A stretch of 64,000 bases of DNA. Source: Geodermatophilaceae bacterium NBWT11 (lineage in GTDB: Bacteria > Actinomycetota > Actinomycetes > Mycobacteriales > Geodermatophilaceae). How positions within the stretch are numbered: the first letter of the stretch is position 1; the number at the start of each line of letters is the position of its first letter. Positions 7,641-17,800 of this stretch are shown piece by piece. A model generated the notes under the pieces. It ran no database searches. It saw only the letters and a list, made by a program, of their open reading frames with translations, and was not told the DNA's origin. The translations under genes and the position numbers were made by a program. The stretch is taken from NCBI GenBank assembly GCA_014218215.1, contig CP043652.1:1-64000 (forward strand), given 5' to 3'.

Positions 7641-8825
7641 GTGCCCTCCGACCGGGTCCAGCAGCTGGTGGACGCCCTCGCCGAGCAGCTGCAGCGCTCC
7701 GTCGTGGTGGACGACCCCGACGTGCGGCTCCTGGCCACCAGCAGGCACTTCGGCGACGAGGACGACGTGCGGGTGCGCGCGGTCCTGCAGCGCGACGCGG
7801 GCAGTGCCGCGGTCGCGCACGTGCTGGGGGCCGGCGTGCGCACCTGGCCGCAACCGGCCTGGATCCCGGCCGAGCCGGCGATCGGCATGCACCCGCGCTG
7901 GTGCGTCCCGCTGCGGTGGCGCGGCGAGCTGCTCGGCCTGCTGATGGTCATCGACGCCGACGCCCGGCTGACCGTCGACGAGGTCGCGCTGATCGGCGCC
8001 GCCTCGGGCGAGGTCGCCGCCGTCCTGGTCGGTGACCGGCACGCCGCCGACGCCGCGACCGCCGCCCGGGACGCCGACGTGGCCGCGCTGCTGTCCCGGG
8101 TGGCCGAGGAGCGCACGCGGGGCCTCGCAGCGCTGGCCGGCACCGCCGGGACCCAGGTGCGGGCGGTGGTGCTCGCACTCCGCGACGTCGGGCCCGACGA
8201 CGGCGAGCACGCCCGGGCCGCCGTCCGCCGGGGTCTGGACGCGCTCGGCACCCGGGGCGGCACGGTGCTCGCCACCGTCACCGACGCCGGCGGCACCGGC
8301 CTGCTGGTCACCGCCGGCCCCACCGACGACGCCACCGTCGCGGGGCTCGCCGCTGCCGCGGTCGGGACCGTGGCCGAGGTCGCTGCCGGCCGGTTCACCT
8401 GCGTCGCGGGCACCGGCCCCGCGGTGGTCGGGCTCGACCGGGGCTGGGTGTCGCACCGGACGGCCGAGCTGGCGACCCGCGCCGTCCCCCGGCTGCAGCC
8501 CGGCCCGGTCGTCGACGGCACCGCCCTCGGAGTGCACGCCGTGCTCCTGCGGGTGCCCCCGGAGGACTGGGACGAGACCGCCCTGCCGGCCGAGCTCACC
8601 GCGCTGCGCGCCGGGGACCCGCAGGGCCGGCTCACCGCGACGCTGGCCGCCTGGCTGGACGCCGGCGGCAACGCCCCGGCCGCCGCCGACGCCCTGCACG
8701 TGCACCGCACGACCCTGCACTACCGGCTGGACCGGGTCCGCGAGCTCACCGGCGCCGACCTGGACGACGGCGCCACCCGGCTGCGCCTGCACCTGGGGCT
8801 GGCCGTCGCGGAGCTGCTCGGCTGA
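7641..8825 (+). CDS. PucR/CdaR-type transcriptional regulator
   Basis: A 394-residue regulator. The N-terminal half is GAF-like (residues 1-130, ending VALIGAASGEVAAVLVGD), the middle resembles the GGDEF-like sensor of the PucR family, and the C-terminus is the HTH_30 domain (AAWLDAGGNAPAAADALHVHRTTLHYRLDRV..., about 335-394). Such proteins control purine, sugar-diacid or aromatic catabolism. The GTG at 7641 has no clear Shine-Dalgarno sequence, so the mRNA may be leaderless. It is divergent from the broken HNH gene and lies just upstream of the hydrolase/SDR pair, which it may control. Confidence 0.8.
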   Translation: MPSDRVQQLVDALAEQLQRSVVVDDPDVRLLATSRHFGDEDDVRVRAVLQRDAGSAAVAHVLGAGVRTWPQPAWIPAEPAIGMHPRWCVPLRWRGELLGLLMVIDADARLTVDEVALIGAASGEVAAVLVGDRHAADAATAARDADVAALLSRVAEERTRGLAALAGTAGTQVRAVVLALRDVGPDDGEHARAAVRRGLDALGTRGGTVLATVTDAGGTGLLVTAGPTDDATVAGLAAAAVGTVAEVAAGRFTCVAGTGPAVVGLDRGWVSHRTAELATRAVPRLQPGPVVDGTALGVHAVLLRVPPEDWDETALPAELTALRAGDPQGRLTATLAAWLDAGGNAPAAADALHVHRTTLHYRLDRVRELTGADLDDGATRLRLHLGLAVAELLG

Positions 8826-8942
8826 CCTCCGACGCAGCGAGCAACCGGCCCGCCGGCTCTGCTCGCTGCGGCCGTGGTGGCCCGCGTCACACATCACCGA
8901 TGATCACCCGGTGGGTCGACGGCGACCCGGCAGGAGGCCCCG

Positions 8943-9800
8943 ATGAGCACGTTCACCACCACCGACGGCACCGACCTCGACGTCCGGGACACCGGCCCCA
9001 CGGACAGCGGCCGGACGCTGGTCCTGATGCACGGCTGGTCGCAGTCGCAGTCCACCTTCGACCGCGTCGTCCCCACCCTCGCCGCCCAGCACCGGGTGGT
9101 CACCTACGACCACCGCGGGCACGGCCGGTCCGGCAAGCCCGACCACGGCGCCCGGGTGGCCCGGCTGGCCGCCGACCTCGCCGAGCTGGTCGCGCACCTG
9201 GGGCTGACCTCCTACGACCTGGTCGGGCACTCGATGGGCGCCTCGGTCGCCTGGAGCCACATCGACACCCACGGCACCGGCGCCCTGGACTCCCTCGTGG
9301 TGATCGACCAGCCCAGCGCCTGCGTGGTGCTGCCCTGGATGACCCCGGAGGAGGGCGCCGCGGCCGGCGCGATCCTGGACTTCCCGAGCACCGAGGGCTT
9401 CGTCGGCGCGGTCGGCGCCGCCGACGCCACCGAGACCCGCCGGGCGTTCCTGGCCTCGATGCTGTCCGACGTGCTGCCCGAGGAGGACATGGCGTTCCTG
9501 TTCGGGGAGAACCTGCAGATGCCCGGACCGTGGGGTGCCCGGTTGCTGCTGGACCACGCCATGCAGGACTGGCGCGACGTGCTGCCGCGCATCGACGTCC
9601 CGACGCTCGTGGTGGCCGGAGAGGTCAGCCACGTGGCCCCGGCGTCGCAGCAGTGGACCGCCGAGCACGTCCCGGGTGCGCAGCTGCGCACGTTCAGCGC
9701 CGACGAGGGCGGGTCGCACTTCCCGTTCTACGAGGGACCGGAGCACTTCGCCCGGGTGCTGCTGGACTTCCTCGCGGGCACGCCCGGCCCCCGTGGCTGA
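8943..9800 (+). CDS. Alpha/beta-hydrolase
   Basis: A 285-residue soluble hydrolase of the alpha/beta fold. The oxyanion motif is HGW (residues 30-32), the nucleophile elbow is GHSMGAS with Ser97, and the likely catalytic His is in GGSHFPFYEGP near the C-terminus. The ATG follows AGGAGG at good spacing. Its stop overlaps the start of the SDR gene by 8 bp, so the two form an operon and may act on the same substrate, for example ester or lactone cleavage plus alcohol/ketone conversion. The substrate cannot be read from the sequence. Confidence 0.88.
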   Translation: MSTFTTTDGTDLDVRDTGPTDSGRTLVLMHGWSQSQSTFDRVVPTLAAQHRVVTYDHRGHGRSGKPDHGARVARLAADLAELVAHLGLTSYDLVGHSMGASVAWSHIDTHGTGALDSLVVIDQPSACVVLPWMTPEEGAAAGAILDFPSTEGFVGAVGAADATETRRAFLASMLSDVLPEEDMAFLFGENLQMPGPWGARLLLDHAMQDWRDVLPRIDVPTLVVAGEVSHVAPASQQWTAEHVPGAQLRTFSADEGGSHFPFYEGPEHFARVLLDFLAGTPGPRG

Positions 9801-10596
9801 CCCCCGGCTGGCCAGGAAGGTCGCGATCGTCTTCGGCGGTGGGCTGAACACCGGCGGTCCGGACGGCGTCACCAGCATCGGCGCGGCCACCGCCACCACG
9901 TTCGCCCGGCACGGCGCGCAGGTCGTCGTCGTCGACCGGGACGAGGCGGCCGCCCAGCGCACCGTCGACGCCGTCCGGACCGAGGGCGGGACGGCGCTGG
10001 CCCTCGTCGCCGACGTCACCGACGCCGACCAGGTGCAGGACGCCGTCGCCGCGGTCATCGACGAGTTCGGGCAGCTGGACGTCGTCCAGAACACCGTGGG
10101 CGCGACCCGGCTCGGCGGGGTGGACGAGCTGACCCTGGACGACTGGCACCGCACCCTCGCGTTGAACCTGGACAGCGTCTTCCTGTCCGCGCAGGCGACG
10201 CTGCCGCACCTGCTCGACCGCGGCGGGTCGATCGTCAACGTGTCCTCGACGGCGTCGATCCGCTGGACCGGCTACCCCTACCCCAGCTACGCGGCGGCGA
10301 AGGCCGGGGTGAACCAGCTGACCCGCAGCCTGGCCCTGCAGCACGCCGACCGCGGGGTCCGGGTCAACGCCGTGCTGGCGGGGCTGATCGACACCCCGCT
10401 GGTCTACCAACAGCTGGCCGGGGGCTCCTCGGTCGCGGAGATCCGCGCCGAGCGGGACGCACACAGCCCGACCGGGCGGATGGGCACCGCCCAGGACGTC
10501 GCCGACGCCGCGCTGTTCCTGGCTTCGGACGAGTCCCGCTACGTCACCGGCGTGCTCCTGCCGGTGGACGGCGGGCTGTCGGTGCGGGCGGTCTGA
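9793..10596 (+). CDS. Short-chain dehydrogenase/reductase
   Basis: A 267-residue classical SDR. The nucleotide-binding loop is unusual: instead of TGxxxGIG it reads GGGLNTGGPDGVTSIG (about 15-30), a longer insertion between the glycines. The rest is standard: DVT (about 75-77), NLDSVFL, catalytic Ser in NVSSTAS, YAAAK with Tyr and Lys four apart, and the C-terminal PVDGG. The GTG start lies inside the 3' end of the hydrolase gene. It uses NAD(P)H; the substrate is unknown. Confidence 0.85.
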   Translation: MADPRLARKVAIVFGGGLNTGGPDGVTSIGAATATTFARHGAQVVVVDRDEAAAQRTVDAVRTEGGTALALVADVTDADQVQDAVAAVIDEFGQLDVVQNTVGATRLGGVDELTLDDWHRTLALNLDSVFLSAQATLPHLLDRGGSIVNVSSTASIRWTGYPYPSYAAAKAGVNQLTRSLALQHADRGVRVNAVLAGLIDTPLVYQQLAGGSSVAEIRAERDAHSPTGRMGTAQDVADAALFLASDESRYVTGVLLPVDGGLSVRAV

Positions 10597-10618
10597 GGCT
10601 CGACACCAGGGTGGGCCG

Positions 10619-10665
10619 TGGTGTGGGGGGTCGAGCCGCGGTAGACCGCGGACCACCCCACACCA
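10619..10665. terminator. Two-tier hairpin between convergent genes
   Basis: Outer arms TGGTGTGGGG (10619-10628) and CCCCACACCA (10656-10665), with inner arms CCGCGG / CCGCGG around TAGA. It lies between the SDR stop and the gamma-glutamylcyclotransferase-like stop, so it probably serves both. Confidence 0.55.
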
Positions 10666-10672
10666 GGGCGGC

Positions 10673-11263
10673 TCAGGGTGCCGGGACGAGGAGGGCGGCG
10701 ACGTCGGCGCGGGCCCACGTCGAGGCAACCGCGAGGTGGTCGACCACCGCGGCCGCCGGCCAGCCGGCCTCGACCAGCCCGGCGGCCAGCACGCGCAGGT
10801 AGGCCGCGGACGGCGGGGCGGGGGGCGGCGGTTCCGGGCAGGTCAGCGTGAGCACGGGGACGCCGTCCCGGTCCCCGAGCCGCACCACCGTCTCGTACCG
10901 GCCGGGGCCCAGGTGGTGCCGCCCGACCGGGACCGCGTCGAGGGCGACGGTCCCGGGCTCGGCGTGCATCTCCTGCGCGGCGACGTCGGCGAACTGCCCG
11001 GCCGTGACCAACCAGGCCCGGGCCGGCGCGGTGCCCGGCGCGACGTCGTCCAGGAAGGCCATCCCGCCGCCCCACACCGTCGACGTCCCGCCGAAGACCA
11101 GCCGGCCCGGCACCCGCAGCGCCGTCGAGGCCCGCGGCGGGGCGGTGTCCCGGCAACCCGGGTACGTGCGCGCTCCGCCGGCGGGCCGACCGCCGCGCAG
11201 GTAGCAGTCGAACCGGGAGGCGAGGGTGTTCGAGCCGTAGGCGGCGTACCAGACCGGCGTCAC
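10673..11263 (-). CDS. Gamma-glutamylcyclotransferase-like protein
   Basis: A 196-residue protein beginning WYAAYGSNTLASRF; the YGSN loop near the N-terminus is the hallmark of the GGCT/AIG2 fold, which forms 5-oxoproline from gamma-glutamyl compounds. A WGGGMAFLD segment follows. The catalytic Glu is not obvious, so the reaction is unproven. The GTG start overlaps the upstream VOC gene's stop (GTGA), indicating coupled translation. The C-terminal third is Ala/Val-rich and helical. Confidence 0.65.
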   Translation of the reverse strand: MTPVWYAAYGSNTLASRFDCYLRGGRPAGGARTYPGCRDTAPPRASTALRVPGRLVFGGTSTVWGGGMAFLDDVAPGTAPARAWLVTAGQFADVAAQEMHAEPGTVALDAVPVGRHHLGPGRYETVVRLGDRDGVPVLTLTCPEPPPPAPPSAAYLRVLAAGLVEAGWPAAAVVDHLAVASTWARADVAALLVPAP

Positions 11264-11652
11264 CGCTGGTCGCGGCGCAGCGGGTGGTCGGCCGGGATCT
11301 CCACCAGAACCACCGGGACGCCGTCGGGGTCTGCCAGCCAGCACTCGACCAGGCCCCACGGCTCCTGCACCGGGGCGCGGGTGACCACCCCCAGCGGGGC
11401 CAGCCGCTCGTGCTCGGCGCGCACGTCGCGGACCTGCAGCCACAGCGCCAGCCCGGTGGGCGGGGTGGCCGAGGAGCCGGAGACCTCCAGCAGTCCCCCG
11501 CCGCCGGTCAGGTAGACCACGCCCCGGTGCCCGGGCGGGCCGAACTCGCGGTACACCGCCAGGCCCAGCACGTCGCGGTAGAACCCGTGCGACCGCGCGG
11601 GATCGGTCGGGCGCAGCAGCAGCCGGCTGGTGAGGACCTCCACGACGGCCAT
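11260..11652 (-). CDS. VOC/glyoxalase-family protein
   Basis: A 130-residue single VOC domain with the paired beta-alpha-beta modules: SRLLLRPTDPARSHGFYRDVLGL at the start, HRGVVYLTGGGGLLEVSG in the middle and WGLVECWLADPDGVPVVLVE at the end. Members include dioxygenases, glyoxalases and resistance proteins; the metal ligands (Glu/His positions) are only partly clear. Two ATGs (11655, 11652) are possible. The start overlaps head-to-head with the divergent DUF1349 gene. It is coupled by GTGA to the GGCT-like gene downstream. Confidence 0.75.
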   Translation of the reverse strand: MAVVEVLTSRLLLRPTDPARSHGFYRDVLGLAVYREFGPPGHRGVVYLTGGGGLLEVSGSSATPPTGLALWLQVRDVRAEHERLAPLGVVTRAPVQEPWGLVECWLADPDGVPVVLVEIPADHPLRRDQR

Positions 11653-11653
11653 C

Positions 11654-12244
11654 ATGGCCCGTGTGATCGACCCCGACCTCCTCGCCGCAGCCGCCTGGAC
11701 CACCCCGCCCGCAGCCACCGAGCACACCGACGACGGGCTGCGGGTGACCGCCGTCGAGGGCAGCGACGCCTGGCGGCACACCTCCTACGGCTTCGTGCAC
11801 GACGACGCGCACGCCCTGCTCGCCCCCTTCGGCGCCCGGGACGCCCTCGAGGTGGCGTTCCGGCTCGACTACACCGAGCAGTTCGACCAGGCCGGGCTCG
11901 TGCTGCGCGCCGGGCCCGAGGAGTGGGTGAAGGCCGGGGTCGAGGTGTCCGACGGCGTGCCGCAGGTGGGCGCCGTGGTCACCCACGGCACCTCGGACTG
12001 GTCGGTCTCCCCGGTGCCGGACTGGGCGGGTCGGACGGTCACCGTGCGGGCCAGCCGGGACGGCGACGCGGTCACGCTGCGGGCCCGGGTGGACGACGAG
12101 CCGTTCCAGCTGGTCCGGGTCGCCCACGTCGACCCCGGGCTGGAGCTGCGGGCCGGCCCGTACTGCTGCGCCCCCACGCGCGCCGGGCTGACCGTGCTGG
12201 TCACCGGCTGGCGGCGGTGCGCCCCGGACGACGCCCTGCACTGA
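11654..12244 (+). CDS. DUF1349 family protein
   Basis: A 196-residue protein of the DUF1349 family (jelly-roll, concanavalin-like fold, related to yeast Ygr066c-type proteins), recognised by the YTEQFDQAGLVLRAGPEEWVKAG core and DWSVSPVPDW. The function is unknown. The ATG at 11654 overlaps the divergent VOC start codon; a GTG at 11663 (VIDPDLL) is a plausible alternative and would remove the overlap. The stop lies 1 bp from the stop of the ABC permease on the other strand. Confidence 0.75.
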   Translation: MARVIDPDLLAAAAWTTPPAATEHTDDGLRVTAVEGSDAWRHTSYGFVHDDAHALLAPFGARDALEVAFRLDYTEQFDQAGLVLRAGPEEWVKAGVEVSDGVPQVGAVVTHGTSDWSVSPVPDWAGRTVTVRASRDGDAVTLRARVDDEPFQLVRVAHVDPGLELRAGPYCCAPTRAGLTVLVTGWRRCAPDDALH

Positions 12245-12245
12245 C

Positions 12246-14846
12246 TCACCCCTCGCGGAGCACCTCGGCCAGCGTCACCCGTCGGCGGGCCCGTGCCTCA
12301 CCCACCACGAGCGCCACCACGGCCAGCACCGGGGGGACGACGAGGGCGAGCACCGTCCAGGGCACGACGAGGGCCGGGTCGGCATCCTGACCGGTGACCA
12401 GCCGCAGCCCCAGCGGGCCGGTGACCAGGGCGGTCACCAGGGCCCCGAGCGCCACGCCGGGGACGACGGTGGCCAGCACCCCGGGCAACAGCTCCAGCAG
12501 CGAGACCGCCCGGGCCTGCCGCTCCCCCAGCCCCAGGGTGCGCAGCACGCCGGAGGTGGACCGTCGTCGGCGGACCCCCGCGCTGCCGGACAGCAGCACC
12601 ACCACCACGGTCAGCGCGAGCAGCACCCCGGCGACGCCGAGGACGAGACCGGCGAGCCCACGGGTCAGCGGGGCCTGCTGCACCTCGGCCAGCCGGTCGG
12701 CGCGCAGCACGACGTCGGCCCCGGGCGCGGCCGCGGCGACCTCGGCGGCAGCCTGCGCCGCGCCCGGCCCGGTCAGCCAGAGCGTGTTGGGCACCGCGAG
12801 GTCGGCGGGCACCGCGGCCGAGGACAGCAGGACCGTCGTCGGCCCGGCCGGGAGGTTGCCGACGACGGTGAACGACACCGACGTCCCGTCCTGCAGCACC
12901 GAGCCGGTCGCCCCGGTGAGGTCGGGGGTGACCAGGGCCAGCACGGTGTCCCCCGCCAGGTCGCCCAGGCCCTCGACGTCGGGCAACGGCGTGCTGTCGA
13001 CGAGCTCGCCGTAGGCGGCGGGGTCGACGACCACGAGCCGGGTGCGGTCGCTGCCCGACGGGGTGGACAGCTGCACGCCCTCGGTGACCCGGGCCGGCAC
13101 GGCGAGCCCGGCACCGGCGACGGGGAGCTCGGGGAGCGAGCCGGCGGTGACCGTGGCGTCGGCTCCGACGGCGGTCCAGGAGGCCTCGACCTGACCGGCC
13201 GACGCCGTCGCGCCCAGCGCCAGCACGACGGTGACCAGCGCGGTGACGGCGGTCAGCGCGAGGGGTCCCAGGACCGCGGTGGACCGGGCACCGGCCGCGG
13301 CCAGCAGCGGCACCGCTCCGCGCGAGCGCACCGCGCCCCGCAGCAGCAGCCCGGCGACCGCGGGCTGCACCCGGGCCACGAGCACCGACCCGGCGAGCAC
13401 GGCCACCGCGGGCGCGGCGACGGTCAGTGCCCCGCCGGACAGCCCGCGGGCCCGCAGCGCGGCGACGGCGCCGACGGCCAGCAGCACCAGGGCCCCGTCG
13501 ACGGCCACCCGGCGGAGCAGCCGCTCGCGGTGCGCCCGGGTCCGGCCGCGGCGGTCCAGCGGCACCCGGCGTCCTCCGGTGGCGAGGTCGGCGGCCCGGA
13601 CGCCGAGCACCGGCAGGGCCAGCAGCCCGGCCAGCGCGACCGGCACCACCCCGGCCAGGGCCGCCCCGACCGGCACCGGACCGGGTGCGAGCAGGGTGCC
13701 GACCAGGAGGCCGAGCCCCAGGCCGAGCGCGGTGAGCACGGCCGACTCGGCCAGGAGTGCGACCCCCGGCCCGGGCAGCGACCCGCCGCGGGCCCGGGTG
13801 CCGGCGAGCACGCCGGCCCGGCGGGAGACGAGCACGGTGGCGCCGAGCAGCAGCACCAGGGCGGTCGCCAGCCCCACCGCGGTGACCAGCACGGCGGCCT
13901 GGGCGCGGGCGGCGGCCAGCCGGTCGGTGGCCGCCAGGAGCACCGCGTCGAGTCGGCTGTCCACGCGGGGCACCGGCGAGATGCCCAGCACCACGGGGGC
14001 GGCGCGCAGCGCGGTGACGGCGGCCGCGACCCGCTCGGCGCCGTCGGCTGCGACCCCGGCCGGGCGGGCGGCCAGCGTGAGGGTGCGGATCAGGTCGCCC
14101 TCGCCGACCGCCAGCCGGGCGTCGGGCAGCGACGTGTCCGACAGCAACGCGGCCACGTCGGTCTGCCGGGCCCCGCCCGCACCCCGGGTGCTGGGCGCGA
14201 GCAGGTCCGGCGTCGTCGTCCAGGCCCGGTCGTCCGGGTCCGCGGCGGCGAAGACCCCGGTGACCAGCACGTCGACCAGCGACCCGTTCGGCGCCCGCCC
14301 GGCCAACCGGTCGCCCACCCCGACGCCGAGGGCCGCCGCGACCGGGGCGGAGAGCCCGGCCTGCACCTCCTCGCCCGCTGCGGCCGCGGGGGCCGTGCCC
14401 GCGGTCCAGGTCGGTGCGGGGTCGGCGAGCCAGTCCAGCCGCAGCGTCGTCGGGCCCAGTGCCACGGCGACCGGGGCCGGCAGTTCCAGCGTGAGCTGCC
14501 GGGTGCGCACGGTCGCCACCGGGGCGGCCACCGCGGCGGCGAGCCCGGCCGGCAGGGCGCCGGGCACGTCGGCGGCCAGGGCCCGGGTCTCGGCGGCGGA
14601 GTCGTCCTGCCGGGCGGTCGGGGACTCCAGGTCGGCGGTGAACGGGACGGTGAGGACGGTGTCGGCCGCCGTGCCCGCGTCCACGACCGCGCTGCGGACG
14701 GCGTCGTCGGCGGTGGCCGCGACCGCCGACGGCACGAGGACCGCCAGCACCGCGGCCAGCGCGAGGACGACGACCGACAGCAGCCACGGCCCCGGCGCCG
14801 CGGCGACCCGGGCCCGGGTGCCCACCCACGGGACACCCCACCTCAC
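12246..14846 (-). CDS. FtsX-like ABC transporter permease (second permease)
   Basis: An 866-residue membrane protein with an N-terminal membrane segment (about 17-37), a large extracytoplasmic domain, several central segments (AAVLVTAVGLATALVLLLGA and after), a second periplasmic domain, and the last FtsX block near the C-terminus (RTLGLGERQARAVSLLELLPG). The two-FtsX layout with large soluble domains is that of MacB/LolC-type mechanotransmission exporters. It is the last of four coupled genes; its GTG overlaps the previous stop as GTGA. The substrate (lipid, lipoprotein or peptide) is unknown. Confidence 0.85.
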   Translation of the reverse strand: MRWGVPWVGTRARVAAAPGPWLLSVVVLALAAVLAVLVPSAVAATADDAVRSAVVDAGTAADTVLTVPFTADLESPTARQDDSAAETRALAADVPGALPAGLAAAVAAPVATVRTRQLTLELPAPVAVALGPTTLRLDWLADPAPTWTAGTAPAAAAGEEVQAGLSAPVAAALGVGVGDRLAGRAPNGSLVDVLVTGVFAAADPDDRAWTTTPDLLAPSTRGAGGARQTDVAALLSDTSLPDARLAVGEGDLIRTLTLAARPAGVAADGAERVAAAVTALRAAPVVLGISPVPRVDSRLDAVLLAATDRLAAARAQAAVLVTAVGLATALVLLLGATVLVSRRAGVLAGTRARGGSLPGPGVALLAESAVLTALGLGLGLLVGTLLAPGPVPVGAALAGVVPVALAGLLALPVLGVRAADLATGGRRVPLDRRGRTRAHRERLLRRVAVDGALVLLAVGAVAALRARGLSGGALTVAAPAVAVLAGSVLVARVQPAVAGLLLRGAVRSRGAVPLLAAAGARSTAVLGPLALTAVTALVTVVLALGATASAGQVEASWTAVGADATVTAGSLPELPVAGAGLAVPARVTEGVQLSTPSGSDRTRLVVVDPAAYGELVDSTPLPDVEGLGDLAGDTVLALVTPDLTGATGSVLQDGTSVSFTVVGNLPAGPTTVLLSSAAVPADLAVPNTLWLTGPGAAQAAAEVAAAAPGADVVLRADRLAEVQQAPLTRGLAGLVLGVAGVLLALTVVVVLLSGSAGVRRRRSTSGVLRTLGLGERQARAVSLLELLPGVLATVVPGVALGALVTALVTGPLGLRLVTGQDADPALVVPWTVLALVVPPVLAVVALVVGEARARRRVTLAEVLREG

Positions 14847-17800
14847 GGGGCGCCCTCCCGCAGCGCGCCGGCGACGTCCACCCGCAGCAGCGCCCGGACG
14901 GCGGGCAGCACCACCGCGATGCCCACGACCGCGAGGCCGGCCACCAGGAGAGCCCACGGCACCCAGGGCAGCGCGACGGTGGGCTCCGGGACGGCCGCAC
15001 CGGTCAGCGCCGGGCCCACCAGCGCCGTCCCGGCGACCCCGACGACCGCGCCGAGGAGGACGGCGAGCACGGTGCCCACCGCGTGCTGCAGGAGCAGGAC
15101 CGCCCGCACGGTGCGCCGCGGCACCCCGGTGCCGAGCAGCCGGGCCACCTCGGAGCGGCGGCCGCTGCGCACCGCGGCGGCCTGCAGCACCGTGCCGGTC
15201 ACGCCCAGCGCGACCGCTCCGGCGGCGAGCAGGCCGAGGGCGGTGGGCAGCCCGACCTGCAGCGGACCGGTGCGCAGCTGGTCGGTCAGGGCGGCGCGGG
15301 ACTGTGCGCCGGGCAGGTCGGTGGTCGTCGGGTGCCCGACCCACCACGCCTGGGTGAGCGGGGCCAGGTCGCCGGTGGCCAGCACGGCCCGGGCCAGGGC
15401 CTCGACGTCGGTGAGCACGGCCGGACCGCCGGGCACCGAGGGCACGTCGGGCACGACCCCGGCCACCTGCGCCTGCACCGGGGCGTCGCCGACGGTCAGC
15501 CCGACCCGGTCGCCGGCCGCCGCCCCCAGGTCCGCGGCGAGCCCCGCGGACAGCACCACCGGCAGCAGCGCGGGGGCCGGGTCGGCGGCCAGCACCACCC
15601 GGGCGTCGCCGGACGTGAGGCCCTGGGGGAACACCCGGCCGGTCAGCTGGAGCCCGTCGTCGGCCAGCTGCGGGTCGGTGATCGTGCCGTCCTCGCCGGG
15701 CGCGGTCGCCGTCCAGTCCGGTGCCGCCCCGGGCAGCGTGACGTCCAGGGTCAGCGGGGCGGTGGACTCCTCGTCGGCCACCGGCCCGTCCAGCGACAGG
15801 TCCAGGACCACGCCGACCACCGAGCGACCCGCCGGCACGCTCACCCCGGCCTCGTGCGGGGCGCCGTCCAGCGGCACCTCCGCACCCTCGAGGGTGCTGC
15901 GCGCGCCGGTGGGGTCGGCCAGCACCAGGGTCGGGGTGGCGGTCACCGACGCCCCGCGCACCGTGCCGGCGACGCTCACGGCGCCGGGCCCGGGGATGCC
16001 GCGGGCGGGGCTCGGCACCAGGCCGGCGGTCACCGACGACCAGTCGTCGCCGTCCGGCAGCCGGCCACGGAGCACCTCGCCGGCGTGTGCGGTGTCCACC
16101 GCGACCAGCCGCGGCACCGCGCCGTCGTCCCCGGTGCCGAGCACGCTGCCCAGCGACACCGGTTGCTCGGTGACCGGGGAGACGGTGCCCCCGGTCGCGG
16201 CGAGCACCGCGTCGCCGTCCACGCCGGGGACGGCGGGCACGGCCAGGTCGCTGCCCACCCGCAGGTCGGCCTGGTCGGCCTGGGACACCCGCCAGGTGGC
16301 GTCCACCCCGGTGGCCGCGACGGCCGCCGCGGTGGCCAGCACCAGCAGCGCCGCCGCCCCGGACGCGAGCGGGCGCCGGGCGAGGTCACCGGCCACCAGC
16401 ACCGGGACCAGGGACCGGCCGCGGACCGCGCGGCGGTCGGCGGCCCCGGCCAGCAACGGCGGCACCCGCAGCAGCAGCGCGGCACCGGCGAGCAGCACCA
16501 GCGCCGGGGCCACGACCAGCAGCGGGTCGGCACCGGTCGCGCCGCCCAGCCCGAGGACGGCGACCACGGCCAGTCCCACCAGCAGCAGGTCCGTGCCCGA
16601 CCGGGCCACCGGCCCCCGCCCGGCCGACCGTCCTCCCGCGGGCACGCGGGTGGCGGCCACGGCCAGGCCGACCGCGAGCAGCACCGCGACCACGAGCACC
16701 GGCAGGAGCAGCCCGGCCGGCAGCAGCGGGCCGGCGTCGGAGCCGGGCAGCCGGTCGGCGAGCAGCAGCCGGGTGACCAGCACCGCGAGCGGGACGGCGA
16801 CCAGGGCCCCGAGCGCGACCAACACCACGGCCTCCGGCAGTGCCCGGGTCACGAGCTGACGGCGGGTGGCCCCCCGGGTGCCGAGCAGGGCGGTCTCCCC
16901 GAGGCGGCGGTCGCCGAGCACCCGGGCGGCGGTGCCCAGCGCGGCCACGGTGAGCAGCCCGACGACCAGCCCGACCGCGAGCACGGCCCCCCGGGTGTCG
17001 GCCTGCCGGTCCGCGGTCCCGGCCAGCGTGGTGGCCAGCGGGGCACCCACCCGGCTGGTCGCGTCGGTCGTCGCCCGCACCGCCTGGGTGAGCCCGGCCA
17101 GCCCGGCGGCCACCCGGTCGACCGCGGCGGGCGCCGCCGCGGCCACGTCGGGGGCGGCGAGCAGGCTCACCCGTTCCACCCCCGCGCCGGCGGCGAGCAG
17201 GGCCGCCGGATCGACCAGGAAGGGGCCGGCGGCGGGCACCCGGATCCGGCTGAACACCCCGAACTCCAGGTCCCGGACGCTGCCGGCACCGTCCAGCCGG
17301 TCGCGGTCCCACCCGCCGTCGGCCCGTGGCTCGACCAGCCCGACGAGGACGACGGTGACCGGCGCGGTGTCGCCGGCGTCGTCCAGGCCGGTGCTCGGTT
17401 CCAGGGTCACGGTGTCGCCCAGGGCCAGCCCGAGCGCCTGGGCGGCGGCGACGGGCAGCACCGCCGGCCAGGGCGCGCCGTCGGTGGGGGCCCCGGCCCA
17501 GCTGCCCGCGACCAGGTCGGCCCGGTCGGTCAGGTCGTCGACCCCGGCCAGCCAGCCCAGCCGGCGGGGGTCGGCGCCGGGGGGCAGGTCGCGCAACGTC
17601 GAGGTGACCCAGGTCGAGGTGCGCGGCGGCACCGGGGCCAGCGCACCGGTGAGCGCGTCGCCCGCCGCGGAGACGTCGGGCAGCGGGTCGGCGGTCAGGT
17701 CGGTCAGCACGACCTCGACGGCCAGCTCGTCGGCCGGTGCCTGCGCCAGGCTCGACTGCCGGGCCCGGTCGGCGCCCCCGGTGAGCAGCAGCGCGCAGCT

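Noticed and set aside
5931-8897. A 988-codon open frame on the minus strand
   Set aside because: Only the part from 7487 down is the HNH gene; the upstream 470 codons are the shadow of the plus-strand PucR regulator and have no family features.
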